Shown: piece by piece, positions 6,701-13,864 of the stretch
Position numbering within the stretch: position 1 is the stretch's first letter
Layout: the number at the start of each line of letters is the position of its first letter
Origin: a virus
DNA: 20,724 nt
IMG/VR virus record: IMGVR_UViG_3300042450_000312
Coordinates: 1-20,724 of that record
Reading direction: 5' to 3' (one strand)
Notes under the pieces: generated by a model
Database searches by the model: none
What the model was told of the DNA's origin: nothing
Seen by the model: only the letters and a program-made list of their open reading frames with translations
Translations under genes and position numbers: made by a program

Positions 6701-8556
6701 TATACAAGCCTATTTAATCTTCCGTTATAATTTTGTAAAACTCCATATAATTTATCTCCTTGTATTTCAAAAGAAACATTTCCTTGCCCTTGTCCTGAAA
6801 TATTTGCAACTCTTTCAACTGGTTTGACAGTAGGATTTAGACCATCTAAATTAAATCCTGTTAATTTCTTTAAAATAGGAACAAATCCTGTAACAGAAGA
6901 AGGTCCCCCAAGTGAACTTAATATTATACTTAATAAAGCAGCAGCAGCAACTGCTACTAATAACTTATTAACCATATTAAGTAAACCTTTCATAAATACT
7001 TTAAAAAAGTTTTGTCCATTAATTAAAGCAGCATCAAATGCACTTGTTAATGTATTAGAAAGTAAATTTGTTATATTTTCTAAATTAGCAATATATTGAA
7101 CCATTTCAGGATCAGTCCAAGTTGGTGATTGACCAAGTTTATCTATATCTTCTCTTAACTTTAGAGTTTTACCACTTAATTCGTCATCAACTAAAGATTT
7201 AAAAAATGGATTATTAACATAAGCCTCTCCTAAAATATTTAAACTTTCAGGACCTTGTTGTTTATAAAAATCAAATAGTTTTTTAGCTTCAGCCATCTGA
7301 TCAGAAGCGCCTGCCATTTGATCCATTTGAGGAATACCTCTATCAGTTGCAGCAGGTTGTTCAGGTGTTGTAATTATTAATCCTGATTTATCGTAATACT
7401 TTTTAGTTAAATTTTCTAAATCATTAAGTTGTTTTTGATAAGCAGCTAATTCTTCTTGTTGTGCTTTATGTGTTTCTGCTTTTTTGGAAGCCATCCTTCC
7501 TTTTATATAATCTGCTTCAGATATTAATGCACTTCTAGTATTTCTATCTCTATCAAGTTGTAATAATTTATACTCCGCAGCAAATTTTTCTTCCCCATCA
7601 ATTTGATCAATAGCATTTTGTTTAGCGTGTTCTACACGCAAATCTTCCATTTTTGTCGTTATATCGGCTGCTTTTCCTGCTAATTTTGTTGCAGTTGCCC
7701 TTGCAATCATAGCATTAACATAAGCCTCTGTACCATCAACAATACCTTGCTCTGCTTCTTTAAATGTTTTTACACTACCAGTAACAGTTCCAATTGTTTT
7801 GTTGTATTGATCTACAAATTGTTTTTGACCTTGTATAGTTCGACCAGCAGATTCTAAAGATGATTGTAGTAATATTACATCAGCAATTGCTCCTTGTAAA
7901 GACTTATCTGCATAAGTTTCATTTAAAGCATCTAATTCTAATTTAGCACTTGTTATTTCTTCTTTACCTTTAACTAAATTACTTATCAATTCAACTATTT
8001 TACCACCGTAAATTGTAAGTAAAGTAACACCAAGACTTAAAGCAGTTTGCCAAGAAAATAAAGCACCACTTAGTTGTTTAAATACAGAAGTTGTATCTTT
8101 ACCACTTGCAGCTAAATCTTTATTTATATCTCTTACTTTTTTTATCTCATCAAATAAAATAGGTAAGTTATTGGAAATAGCTAAGAAACCAATATTGGCA
8201 CTTAATCCAAAGGCAGGAAGTTCTCTTGAAATTTGATTGATTGAATTATTTAAACCGTTAAACCCAGTTCTTGATCTATTTGCGTTTGCATTAATAGAAA
8301 CTAAAGCACCATTTATTTGGTTTTCTACTAAAGCAATTTCTGCTCCAATATTTTTAAAAGCAGTAGAGCCAATACTTGTAGCACCTAATTGTGTTTGAAG
8401 TTGTTTAAGTTGAAGATTTAACCTATCTAAGGTAATATCGTTAATATCAGTTTGGACACCTAAACCGAATCTTTTTAATTCGTTTTGAGCAGTTCCTAAT
8501 TGAGTCTTTAAATCAGCAATATCTGCCTCAAGTTTAACTATTATTTTTTCTTCCAT
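6700..8556 (-). CDS. tail tape measure protein (618 aa)
   Basis: The tape measure sets tail length and is extruded during DNA injection. Evidence is its place directly after the tail assembly chaperone pair, its size, long Gln/Leu/Lys-rich coiled-coil stretches (about 1-90 and 200-380), and two hydrophobic segments at about 163-192 and 524-551. Such segments are typical of tape measures that cross the inner membrane. The C-terminal region (after about 580) is Gly/Asn-rich and polar. No lysozyme or peptidase domain is seen. At roughly 0.15 nm per residue, 618 residues would correspond to a tail of about 90 nm, short to medium for a siphovirus. The start overlaps the end of the chaperone T frame by 23 bases, and its stop overlaps the tail-tip start as TAATG. 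Confidence 0.88.
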   Translation of the reverse strand: MEEKIIVKLEADIADLKTQLGTAQNELKRFGLGVQTDINDITLDRLNLQLKQLQTQLGATSIGSTAFKNIGAEIALVENQINGALVSINANANRSRTGFNGLNNSINQISRELPAFGLSANIGFLAISNNLPILFDEIKKVRDINKDLAASGKDTTSVFKQLSGALFSWQTALSLGVTLLTIYGGKIVELISNLVKGKEEITSAKLELDALNETYADKSLQGAIADVILLQSSLESAGRTIQGQKQFVDQYNKTIGTVTGSVKTFKEAEQGIVDGTEAYVNAMIARATATKLAGKAADITTKMEDLRVEHAKQNAIDQIDGEEKFAAEYKLLQLDRDRNTRSALISEADYIKGRMASKKAETHKAQQEELAAYQKQLNDLENLTKKYYDKSGLIITTPEQPAATDRGIPQMDQMAGASDQMAEAKKLFDFYKQQGPESLNILGEAYVNNPFFKSLVDDELSGKTLKLREDIDKLGQSPTWTDPEMVQYIANLENITNLLSNTLTSAFDAALINGQNFFKVFMKGLLNMVNKLLVAVAAAALLSIILSSLGGPSSVTGFVPILKKLTGFNLDGLNPTVKPVERVANISGQGQGNVSFEIQGDKLYGVLQNYNGRLNRLV

Positions 8557-8866
8557 TATTACCCATCTTGTTTAGCAATTCTTCTTTTTCTTCTTTAGTT
8601 GGTAGCTTAACCGGTTTCTTTTGAAGTATCCTATACTTATCAGTCCATAATGGAATAATATCTTTTGGCTTTTTTTGGTTTTTCTTTTCTACTTGTGTAT
8701 TAAGTATGTAACTCATTACCACCCTTGTTCTATCCCACTGATCAGCCTCTTTTTTAGCAAAGTGAATTACATACCTAATATAATCTATAAAAGTCATCTC
8801 CCAAAAATCATTTGGATTTAATCCCAAATTAATAATTGCGTTGTCTAATATATCATTCCAAGTTAT
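8534..8866 (-). CDS. tail assembly chaperone, T part, made by -1 frameshift (about 110 aa extension)
   Basis: This frame has no ATG start near its beginning; its first possible starts are a TTG at 8827 and an internal ATG at 8795. Read in the -1 frame, however, it is open all the way back to the run of 11 A at the end of the upstream gene. The sequence after the run begins I-T-W-N-D-I-L and continues into N-P-N-D-F-W-E-M-T-F-I-D-Y and W-D-R-T-R. That D-F-W-x-(M/L)-T pattern recalls T-type tail assembly chaperone domains. Frameshifting would append about 110 residues to the 122-residue G protein, giving a G-T product of about 232 residues that loads on the tape measure. The C-terminus is Lys/Asn-rich. 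It overlaps the tape measure start by 23 bases. Confidence 0.8.
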   Translation of the reverse strand: MTWNDILDNAIINLGLNPNDFWEMTFIDYIRYVIHFAKKEADQWDRTRVVMSYILNTQVEKKNQKKPKDIIPLWTDKYRILQKKPVKLPTKEEKEELLNKMGNNGRKNNS

Positions 8867-9231
8867 TTTTTTTTTTCGTTGTCGCCTTCACTCATAGCTT
8901 TAAAAGCATTTACCATCTGCTCAGTCATTAAAACTACGCAAGACATAAATTCTTTAATCACCACAAGCTGATCCCCATAACTCATCGAGTCTACCCAACT
9001 TTGGACATCTTGTACTGTGAAATCAACAACTTTTTTATTTGATCGGTAAGCACCAAACAACCCACAATAAATTATATCGGCAGTCATATCTAACTGAGTA
9101 TAATCATCACTAAGTTGTTTGATACTTCCTATATCAACACCAGTCAATTTTGTGTATTGCTCTAAAGCGTAATTACCAAATTTTAACTGCTTTACTTCTC
9201 CGTTGAGAGTAACTTCTATTATTCCGGTCAT
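8863..9231 (-). CDS. tail assembly chaperone, G part (122 aa)
   Basis: The gene lies between the tail tube and the tape measure, the fixed position of tail assembly chaperones. Its product begins with a beta-rich segment (I-I-E-V-T-L-N-G-E-V at 4-13) and then a helical domain with L-E-Q-Y-T-K-L-T-G near 23-31. This is the usual G-protein layout. It ends in E-G-D-N-E-K-K-K, coded by the 11-A run just before the stop. As in lambda gpG/gpGT, some ribosomes should slip into the next frame and make the fused G-T protein. The chaperone is needed for assembly but is not expected in the virion. Confidence 0.85.
   Translation of the reverse strand: MTGIIEVTLNGEVKQLKFGNYALEQYTKLTGVDIGSIKQLSDDYTQLDMTADIIYCGLFGAYRSNKKVVDFTVQDVQSWVDSMSYGDQLVVIKEFMSCVVLMTEQMVNAFKAMSEGDNEKKK
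8866..8876 (-). promoter_or_regulatory. slippery run of 11 A, frameshift site of the tail assembly chaperone
   Basis: On the minus strand the bases are AACG, then 11 consecutive A, then TAACTTGG. The TAA right after the run ends the G frame. A -1 shift on any AAAAAAA heptamer inside the run continues into the T frame without a stop. A run this long can also make RNA polymerase slip, so transcriptional slippage could give the same fusion. Confidence 0.8.
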
Positions 9232-9247
9232 AGTTTTGTTTGTTTTA

Positions 9248-9652
9248 TTAGATAGTTGCGATTACTGGAGTACCTGTTCCTGTGAACTCTACTGAATAAG
9301 TAGTAACATCTTCCATCGGCGCTGATACTTCCATAGAAGAAATATAAGCCGTTTGAGTTACTTTCTTATCACCTGTAATAGTGTTAGTCCATACAATAGA
9401 AACTGAAGTTCTTGCATCATATAACGCAAATAATTCTGTTAAATTATATTTTGAAGCCTCTGTAAAGTCTGCAAGACCTTCTGCTGAGTAAGTAATATCT
9501 CTTAAACCAGGCATAACTGATTTCCATCCACCACTTTCTTTTGAAGTAGTTTCGAATAAGTCTTGGTTCATAGACATAGTGACATTTGTCAATTGTGCTA
9601 AATTTTCTCCGCCGATTGATAAAACCTGAAGAGTTCCGTTGTAAACTGCCAT
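9248..9652 (-). CDS. major tail tube protein, copy 2 (134 aa)
   Basis: This is a tail tube protein of the TP901-1/phage_tail_2 type. Its marks are the N-terminal strand region, then P-G-L-R-D at about 48-52, A-x-x-L-x-D-F-x-E near 57-65, L-F-x-x-Y-D-A-R-T near 74-82, and the C-terminal motif E-V-S-A-P-M-E-D-V-T with a final F-T-G-T. It shares all these blocks, in the same order and with the same total length, with the gene immediately upstream, so the pair is a tandem duplication. It is the copy nearer the chaperone and tape measure genes. Either it or its twin is the main tube subunit, and the other may be a variant subunit or tail completion component. Confidence 0.85.
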   Translation of the reverse strand: MAVYNGTLQVLSIGGENLAQLTNVTMSMNQDLFETTSKESGGWKSVMPGLRDITYSAEGLADFTEASKYNLTELFALYDARTSVSIVWTNTITGDKKVTQTAYISSMEVSAPMEDVTTYSVEFTGTGTPVIATI

Positions 9653-9669
9653 ATTATTATTTTTTAAAG

Positions 9670-10074
9670 TTAATTTGTTAATTCTAATGTTCCTGTAAAT
9701 GATACCGTATAAGAAGTAACATCTTCCATCGGAGCATTTACTTCTATACTTTCTACATAAGCCAAACCTATATAATAACCTGTTTCGGTTATAGAGTTTG
9801 AAATAGCTATATTAATTGGTGTTTTTGCATCATAAGCATTAAACAAAGTAGTAATACCTATATCTGTTGCACCTTCATCAAAATCAACCAAAGCATCAGC
9901 CGTAAAAGCAAAATCTCTTAATCCTGGTAAACTTACTGAAAAACCTTCTGATTGTTTGCAAGTAGCATCAATCATATTATCATTCAAAGTAACTGTTACA
10001 CTTTTTTGACACATTAAAGGAAACCCTGTATCTGCATCATAAAGTAATATATCCGATCCGTTTAATACGCTCAT
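9670..10074 (-). CDS. major tail tube protein, copy 1 (134 aa)
   Basis: A paralogue of the gene just downstream, also 134 residues. Shared blocks are P-G-L-R-D, A-D-A-L-V-D-F-D-E, L-F-N-A-Y-D-A-K-T, and I-E-V-N-A-P-M-E-D-V-T-S-Y with a final F-T-G-T. The N-terminal 45 residues and the central loops differ strongly from copy 2, so the duplication is old and the copies have diverged in surface regions. The start is coupled by ATGA to the tail terminator gene, and 17 bases separate it from copy 2. It forms the tube, or part of it, through which DNA passes. Confidence 0.85.
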   Translation of the reverse strand: MSVLNGSDILLYDADTGFPLMCQKSVTVTLNDNMIDATCKQSEGFSVSLPGLRDFAFTADALVDFDEGATDIGITTLFNAYDAKTPINIAISNSITETGYYIGLAYVESIEVNAPMEDVTSYTVSFTGTLELTN

Positions 10075-10514
10075 CCTTGTTGTATTTTAAAAGTAAATCT
10101 AATCATTCGTCTTACTAAAACTCCAGTTGTTACCTGTTGCTCCAGTGTATTTGTACTTTCCATTAAAGTTCGTATAATATACCAATCAGGACTTAAATCT
10201 AAGTATCCTGCTTGTCTTGTTCTTATTAGTTCAGTAATTTGATTTGAGATATTATCACAAATTATTTTACCACCGTAACTATTGTCAAACTTCATACAAA
10301 CCTCTATTAAAAGGCTTATTTCTTGTCCGTAGGCTTCTTTAGTACCTTCTCCTAATTCCGTAGAAGTAAAAGTTGATAATAAAACATAAGGGTGTGTTGC
10401 GTTAGCAGGAACTCCTGCTGAATCATACACTGGTATTGCTTGTTCATTATATTCTAAAACTCCGAATAAACGATCATATACCTTTGTCCTTATTAATTGA
10501 CCTACATCCTTCAT
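10071..10514 (-). CDS. tail terminator / tail completion protein, DUF3168-like (147 aa)
   Basis: The position between an HK97 gp10-like protein and the tail tube gene is that of the tail terminator, which caps the tube and joins it to the head. The sequence fits the DUF3168-like fold: an N-terminal helix (V-G-Q-L-I-R-T-K-V-Y), then P-V-Y-D-x-A-G-V-P with T-H-P-Y-V-L-L-S-T (about 28-48), and a strand-helix-strand core with I-S-L-L-I-E-V near 67-73. The C-terminus ends in I-R-F-T-F-K-I-Q. The assignment is by position and pattern, not by a firm family match. It overlaps the tube gene as ATGA. A TAATTTTG box lies 4 bases before its ATG, but a -33 element is missing. Confidence 0.72.
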   Translation of the reverse strand: MKDVGQLIRTKVYDRLFGVLEYNEQAIPVYDSAGVPANATHPYVLLSTFTSTELGEGTKEAYGQEISLLIEVCMKFDNSYGGKIICDNISNQITELIRTRQAGYLDLSPDWYIIRTLMESTNTLEQQVTTGVLVRRMIRFTFKIQQG

Positions 10515-10530
10515 TTAACAAAATTACGAA

Positions 10531-10959
10531 TTATTTGCTAATAATCTTAGCAATATCTTTCATATCTTTAAAAAATTGTTTTCTGTATTTTAAATAAGCA
10601 GGTATAAGAAAAGGTTGTGCCTCCATTCTACCTTGCCCATTAACAAAAAAGGTCATAGCATAAGTTTTTATTTCTTTATTCATTCCTGCTAAATAAGACT
10701 TAGCAAAAGGACCTGTTCCAAATTCAACATAAGGGGCATAATCTACACCTCCACCACCATAACTTACTGTTCCCGTAAGATCAGTAACATTTTTTTGACC
10801 ACTTCCTGCTAATTTATTAAGATTTTTAGGTACTTGGGACATCGATTCGGCATAAATCTGATCAGTATTTCTACTTACCGCAGCTTTAGTTAAAGTAACT
10901 ACCCTATCAGGTAATTTACCAAACTTTTTAAGAACATTATCTAATCCTATTAAACTCAT
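10531..10959 (-). CDS. HK97 gp10-like head-tail / tail completion protein (142 aa)
   Basis: The protein has the features of the HK97 gp10 family, which acts at the head-tail junction or in tail completion. The N-terminal half is helical (G-L-D-N-V-L-K-K-F-G and a helix with N-T-D-Q-I-Y-A-E-S). The diagnostic Y-A-P-Y-V-E-F-G-T-G lies at about residues 74-83, and a C-terminal Q-P-F-L-I-P-A-Y is followed by a long basic helix. The 142-residue length is normal for the family. Its start overlaps the end of the head-closure gene by 4 bases (ATGA), and 16 bases separate its stop from the tail terminator gene. Confidence 0.85.
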   Translation of the reverse strand: MSLIGLDNVLKKFGKLPDRVVTLTKAAVSRNTDQIYAESMSQVPKNLNKLAGSGQKNVTDLTGTVSYGGGGVDYAPYVEFGTGPFAKSYLAGMNKEIKTYAMTFFVNGQGRMEAQPFLIPAYLKYRKQFFKDMKDIAKIISK

Positions 10960-11339
10960 TCTGTAATCATATAAGTTACACCATTTTCTAACATTATAAA
11001 ATCATTACCAGTTACTCTACGGTCTAAAGTACAGTAAATAATAATAGTCTTTTTTCGCTCTTCAACAGTATAAAAACTTTGCACTACATACAAACCTTCG
11101 TTAAAAACAATCTTATCTAATTGGCTAAACTCCGGATAATCATCATATCTAATAGTCATCTCATAAGTTTCATCTAAAGATATTCTTGAATCCTCAAAAT
11201 CTCTTTTGCCTGTCTTAGCCTTAATTTTAGCCCATAAAGTTTGCGCTAAAGTGTAAGTAGGTGTAGTACCTCCTGCACCATCGGGACTTACCGTTAGGTT
11301 AAAGATTTGAATTTGATTTCTTAAGTCTCCTGCTCTCAT
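10956..11339 (-). CDS. head-tail joining / head closure protein, SPP1 gp16-like (127 aa)
   Basis: This head-closure protein plugs the connector after packaging. The sequence starts M-R-A-G-D-L-R-N-Q-I-Q-I-F, the typical opening of the phage head-tail joining family. It continues with W-A-K-I-K-A-K-T-G near 46-54, a Y-E-M-T-I-R-Y strand, and the closing I-I-I-Y-C-T-L-D-R-R motif. A frame nine codons longer exists (start at 11366), but I chose the ATG at 11339-11337. It gives the family's normal N-terminus and forms a TAATG overlap with the stop of the connector gene. Its own stop overlaps the next gene as ATGA. Confidence 0.87.
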   Translation of the reverse strand: MRAGDLRNQIQIFNLTVSPDGAGGTTPTYTLAQTLWAKIKAKTGKRDFEDSRISLDETYEMTIRYDDYPEFSQLDKIVFNEGLYVVQSFYTVEERKKTIIIYCTLDRRVTGNDFIMLENGVTYMITE

Positions 11340-11869
11340 TATATACCAAATATAGTATTCCTGCAATATGGTTGCGCTTGTCTTTTAGCATCCGAACTTA
11401 ACTCGTAAGCCTGGTCATAAATAGAGTAATTTTCCCTATTCTCGTAATCAGTAGACACCTGTTTTAATATGGCTAATTTTAAGCCTTTAGGAGCGACTGC
11501 AAAACCTGCCTCGTACTCTATTGTCAAACCTTGTGTAGAATACGCTTCAAGGACTTTATATTGCAATCCACGAGCAGTATATTCCACTTCCACATCATCA
11601 TCATTTACAACCGACTCAATTAAGGTAACTGGGCCATAAGGAATCTCCTGTGGAATGTGAAAATAGAACCAATACGCCCTTAAAGTTTTTTCCCCTAAAG
11701 ATAGTCCTGTAAACTTCTCTATTCGTTCCCTTGCAGAAGTAATAAGTTCTTCTATTAGGTCGTTCTCCGAATCCGAAGAAATACGCATATAGTCTTTAGC
11801 CTCCTGTAATGTAACAGGCTCTACTGAAAGGTCTGTAATAATTTCAATTTGAAATTCTGAGTTAATCAT
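11339..11869 (-). CDS. head-tail connector protein, HK97 gp6-like (176 aa)
   Basis: The protein matches the gp6-like head-tail connector (adaptor) family that forms a ring under the portal. The N-terminal signature is P-V-T-L-Q-E-A-K-D-Y-M-R-I at about 17-29, then I-E-E-L-I-T-S-A-R-E-R-I-E-K-F-T-G at about 39-55. A beta-rich middle contains Y-G-P-V-T-L-I-E-S-V, followed by a helix (L-K-L-A-I-L-K-Q-V-S) and a C-terminal tail. The 176-residue length is usual for this type. The start is TAATG-coupled to the upstream 82-residue gene, and the stop is TAATG-coupled to the head-closure gene. Confidence 0.88.
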   Translation of the reverse strand: MINSEFQIEIITDLSVEPVTLQEAKDYMRISSDSENDLIEELITSARERIEKFTGLSLGEKTLRAYWFYFHIPQEIPYGPVTLIESVVNDDDVEVEYTARGLQYKVLEAYSTQGLTIEYEAGFAVAPKGLKLAILKQVSTDYENRENYSIYDQAYELSSDAKRQAQPYCRNTIFGI

Positions 11870-12117
11870 TATTCTGCTTTTTCTAAACCTAATTCGTTAA
11901 TCACAATATCCGAAACATAACTATTGTCAGTTCCCCAATTTGCAAATTGTTCTTCTGTTAAACTTAAATTACCTTCAGCTAATAGCTTTCTTTCAGCATC
12001 GCATAACTTGTAGTAAGTTGAGCAAGTAACCGCTTGTACATCAAAAGGTAATACTAATACATCAATTTGAGTAATAGTGCCTAAGACACCTACACTACTC
12101 GGCTTTAATTGAATCAT
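11869..12117 (-). CDS. hypothetical small virion-region protein (82 aa)
   Basis: I cannot assign a named family. The N-terminal half is beta-like and hydrophobic (I-D-V-L-V-L-P-F-D-V-Q-A). The second half reads L-L-A-E-G-N-L-S-L-T-E-E-Q-F-A-N-W-G-T-D-N-S-Y-V in pieces and ends in a helix with I-N-E-L-G-L. The E-Q-F-x-x-W-G-T-D segment recalls small proteins found beside fibre genes in Bacteroidota phages. It overlaps the previous gene by 23 bases and couples by TAATG to the connector. A fibre accessory or assembly role is possible, but this is a guess from location. Confidence 0.65.
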   Translation of the reverse strand: MIQLKPSSVGVLGTITQIDVLVLPFDVQAVTCSTYYKLCDAERKLLAEGNLSLTEEQFANWGTDNSYVSDIVINELGLEKAE

Positions 12118-12262
12118 CTTTTTTGTCTGTTAAATTTAATACTTCTTTTAATTGAAATAATGCTTGTGCAATCGTTGCCGATTCATCTAAATTAAAGCAT
12201 CCTTTTGTGTTTGCTATATTAAGTCCTTGACCTAAGATAGAATATATTTGTTCGTTGTTCAT
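12095..12262 (-). CDS. hypothetical small helical protein (55 aa)
   Basis: A 55-residue helical protein, M-N-N-E-Q-I-Y-S-I-L-G-Q at the start and then G-C-F-N-L-D-E-S-A-T-I-A-Q-A-L near the middle. It has a Lys/Asp-rich end and no recognised family. A longer frame begins at an upstream ATG at 12307 inside the fibre gene. I chose ATG 12262-12260 because it lies 11 bases after the fibre stop and gives a helix-starting N-terminus, whereas the longer version adds a Trp/Arg-rich stretch encoded within the fibre gene. Its position directly after the fibre suggests a role in fibre assembly or attachment, which is inference. Confidence 0.6.
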   Translation of the reverse strand: MNNEQIYSILGQGLNIANTKGCFNLDESATIAQALFQLKEVLNLTDKKDDSIKAE

Positions 12263-12273
12263 TTTCAAATCTA

Positions 12274-13860
12274 CTAAACTATTTTTAAAGTTCCGCCATC
12301 TGACCAAATATCTCCTGCACTTAATCCAGTTGCTGAAGTTGGTATATTAGAAATATTTATTACACCACTTGATTTAATACGCATATATTCGGTAGTACCA
12401 TAAAATATAAACCCTTTTGATGCGGATGTAGCTAAATTTAATGCTTGAAAATAAACATTATTTGTATCTAATTCGCCAAAGTTTAATAAAGTGTTACTAC
12501 CTTTTATTTGTTGTAAACCTGCAACTTGTAACTTATATCCTGCGTCTGTGGTTGTGCCGATTAAAAGATTTCCAGTAGTAGTTAAATCCATCCTCGATGA
12601 ACCATTTGTAATGAAAGATAAAACTTGATTGGTTGCAGTACCTAAAAATAATCCTAAACCAGTAATAGCAACCATCTCTCCTACAACTGCACCAGATGTA
12701 ACATTTATAGCCGCTCTTGAATTTGCATTTGTTGTATCGGGATTATTTACTAATAACCTTGTGATTCCGTTTTGTGATTTATAAACCTCTAATTCTTCAG
12801 TTGGTGCATAAGTTCCAATCCCCACATTCCCACCGCTTGGATTGATAGAAATTTGTCTTGCAGTTCCATTTGATAAAGTACCTTGTATTGATGGCTCTCC
12901 TGAAACATCTAATCCAATAGCAACTCTCCTATTTCCTACATCAGAACCTGCGATAAAAGAATAATCTGCGCCATCTACTTGTAATTTAGTTGCAGGAGCA
13001 GTAGTTCCTATTCCTACATTACCCGAACCTGTGATAGCCATTAAAGCATTACCAGTTAATGCATCTCCATTTACCGCACTTGAAGCAGATAATATAAATT
13101 TTCCTATTAAATCAACTTGATTTCCACCTGCTCCATTTGACCAAGCAAAATTTCTTGAGCCACCCGAATTACTATCGTAAAATTGTATTGCTGAAACTGC
13201 TGATAAAGAACCACCTGCACCTGCAATAGATAATTTAGAAAAAGCAGTAGCCGTTCCAATACCTATATAACCTGCAGAATTTATATTAATTCTTTCAAGA
13301 TTATTAGTATAGAAACGCATAACATTTGTTGCATTTGAAGCATCAATAGAATTTGCACCACCACCCCATTCAATTTGAGCAGTATTTGTAAGTCTAATAT
13401 TACCACTTCCAAGTTCTAATTTAGCACTTGGAGTTGCAGTTCCTATACCTATATTAGTTCCATTATCAAATATTAAAGAATCTCCTAAAGCACTTGACCC
13501 TGTAAACTTTGGTAAGTAATTAGTTGTTCCTGTGCCTGTGATAGGATTTGTTAATACTGTTTGAAATGCAGCAGAAGATAAACCATCTAATAAATCAGCG
13601 TTTAAGTTAGTTACTTTTGTAGTCGAAGCAACACTAAAAGGAGCAGTACCAGTAGCAATTGTAGATACTAATTGTGAACTAAATGTTTTTACACCTGCGA
13701 TTGTTTGATTGCCGGTTAAAGCAACAAATGCCGATCCAATATAAGTAGAAAATACCGCACCGGTAGCTTTCTTATTTATTCCACCTTGTACTATTGGGAT
13801 TATATCCGTTCCACCAACCGTAGCTGCTGAAGGAAATTCCGAAAATTTAACATTTGCCAT
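12274..13860 (-). CDS. fibre protein with GIGT repeats (528 aa), possibly on the head
   Basis: This is a beta-structured fibre. The N-terminal anchor (1-45) reads K-F-S-E-F-P and D-I-I-P-I-V-Q-G-G, as in many Bacteroidota phage fibres. A segment with N-L-N-A-D-L-L-D-G-L near 85-94 follows. Five spaced repeats of the form (N/Y)-(V/I)-G-I-G-T...K-L-(Q/E)-V lie at about 136-150, 198-212, 281-295, 345-359 and 431-446 (the last degenerate, L-L-I-G-T). The C-terminus has L-S-A-G-D-I-W-S-D-G-G and ends in L-K-I-V. Such repeats often precede an S74 self-cleaving chaperone, but none is present here. The gene lies within the head module, 4 bases after the LamG-like adhesin, so a capsid fibre is as likely as a tail fibre. 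Confidence 0.8.
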   Translation of the reverse strand: MANVKFSEFPSAATVGGTDIIPIVQGGINKKATGAVFSTYIGSAFVALTGNQTIAGVKTFSSQLVSTIATGTAPFSVASTTKVTNLNADLLDGLSSAAFQTVLTNPITGTGTTNYLPKFTGSSALGDSLIFDNGTNIGIGTATPSAKLELGSGNIRLTNTAQIEWGGGANSIDASNATNVMRFYTNNLERININSAGYIGIGTATAFSKLSIAGAGGSLSAVSAIQFYDSNSGGSRNFAWSNGAGGNQVDLIGKFILSASSAVNGDALTGNALMAITGSGNVGIGTTAPATKLQVDGADYSFIAGSDVGNRRVAIGLDVSGEPSIQGTLSNGTARQISINPSGGNVGIGTYAPTEELEVYKSQNGITRLLVNNPDTTNANSRAAINVTSGAVVGEMVAITGLGLFLGTATNQVLSFITNGSSRMDLTTTGNLLIGTTTDAGYKLQVAGLQQIKGSNTLLNFGELDTNNVYFQALNLATSASKGFIFYGTTEYMRIKSSGVINISNIPTSATGLSAGDIWSDGGTLKIV

Positions 13861-13864
13861 ATTC

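Noticed and set aside
10535-10553. Inverted repeat TTGCTAA-5-TTAGCAA
   Set aside because: It falls in the last codons of the gp10-like gene (A-K-I-I-S-K), has short 7-bp AT-rich arms and no T tract, so it is most likely a coding coincidence despite its similarity to the TTGCTAA part of the repeated promoter element.
12095-12307. Longer start for the small gene after the fibre (70 codons)
   Set aside because: The extra 15 residues are encoded inside the fibre gene's 3' end and look unrelated to the helical protein. The ATG at 12262 just after the fibre stop is better placed.
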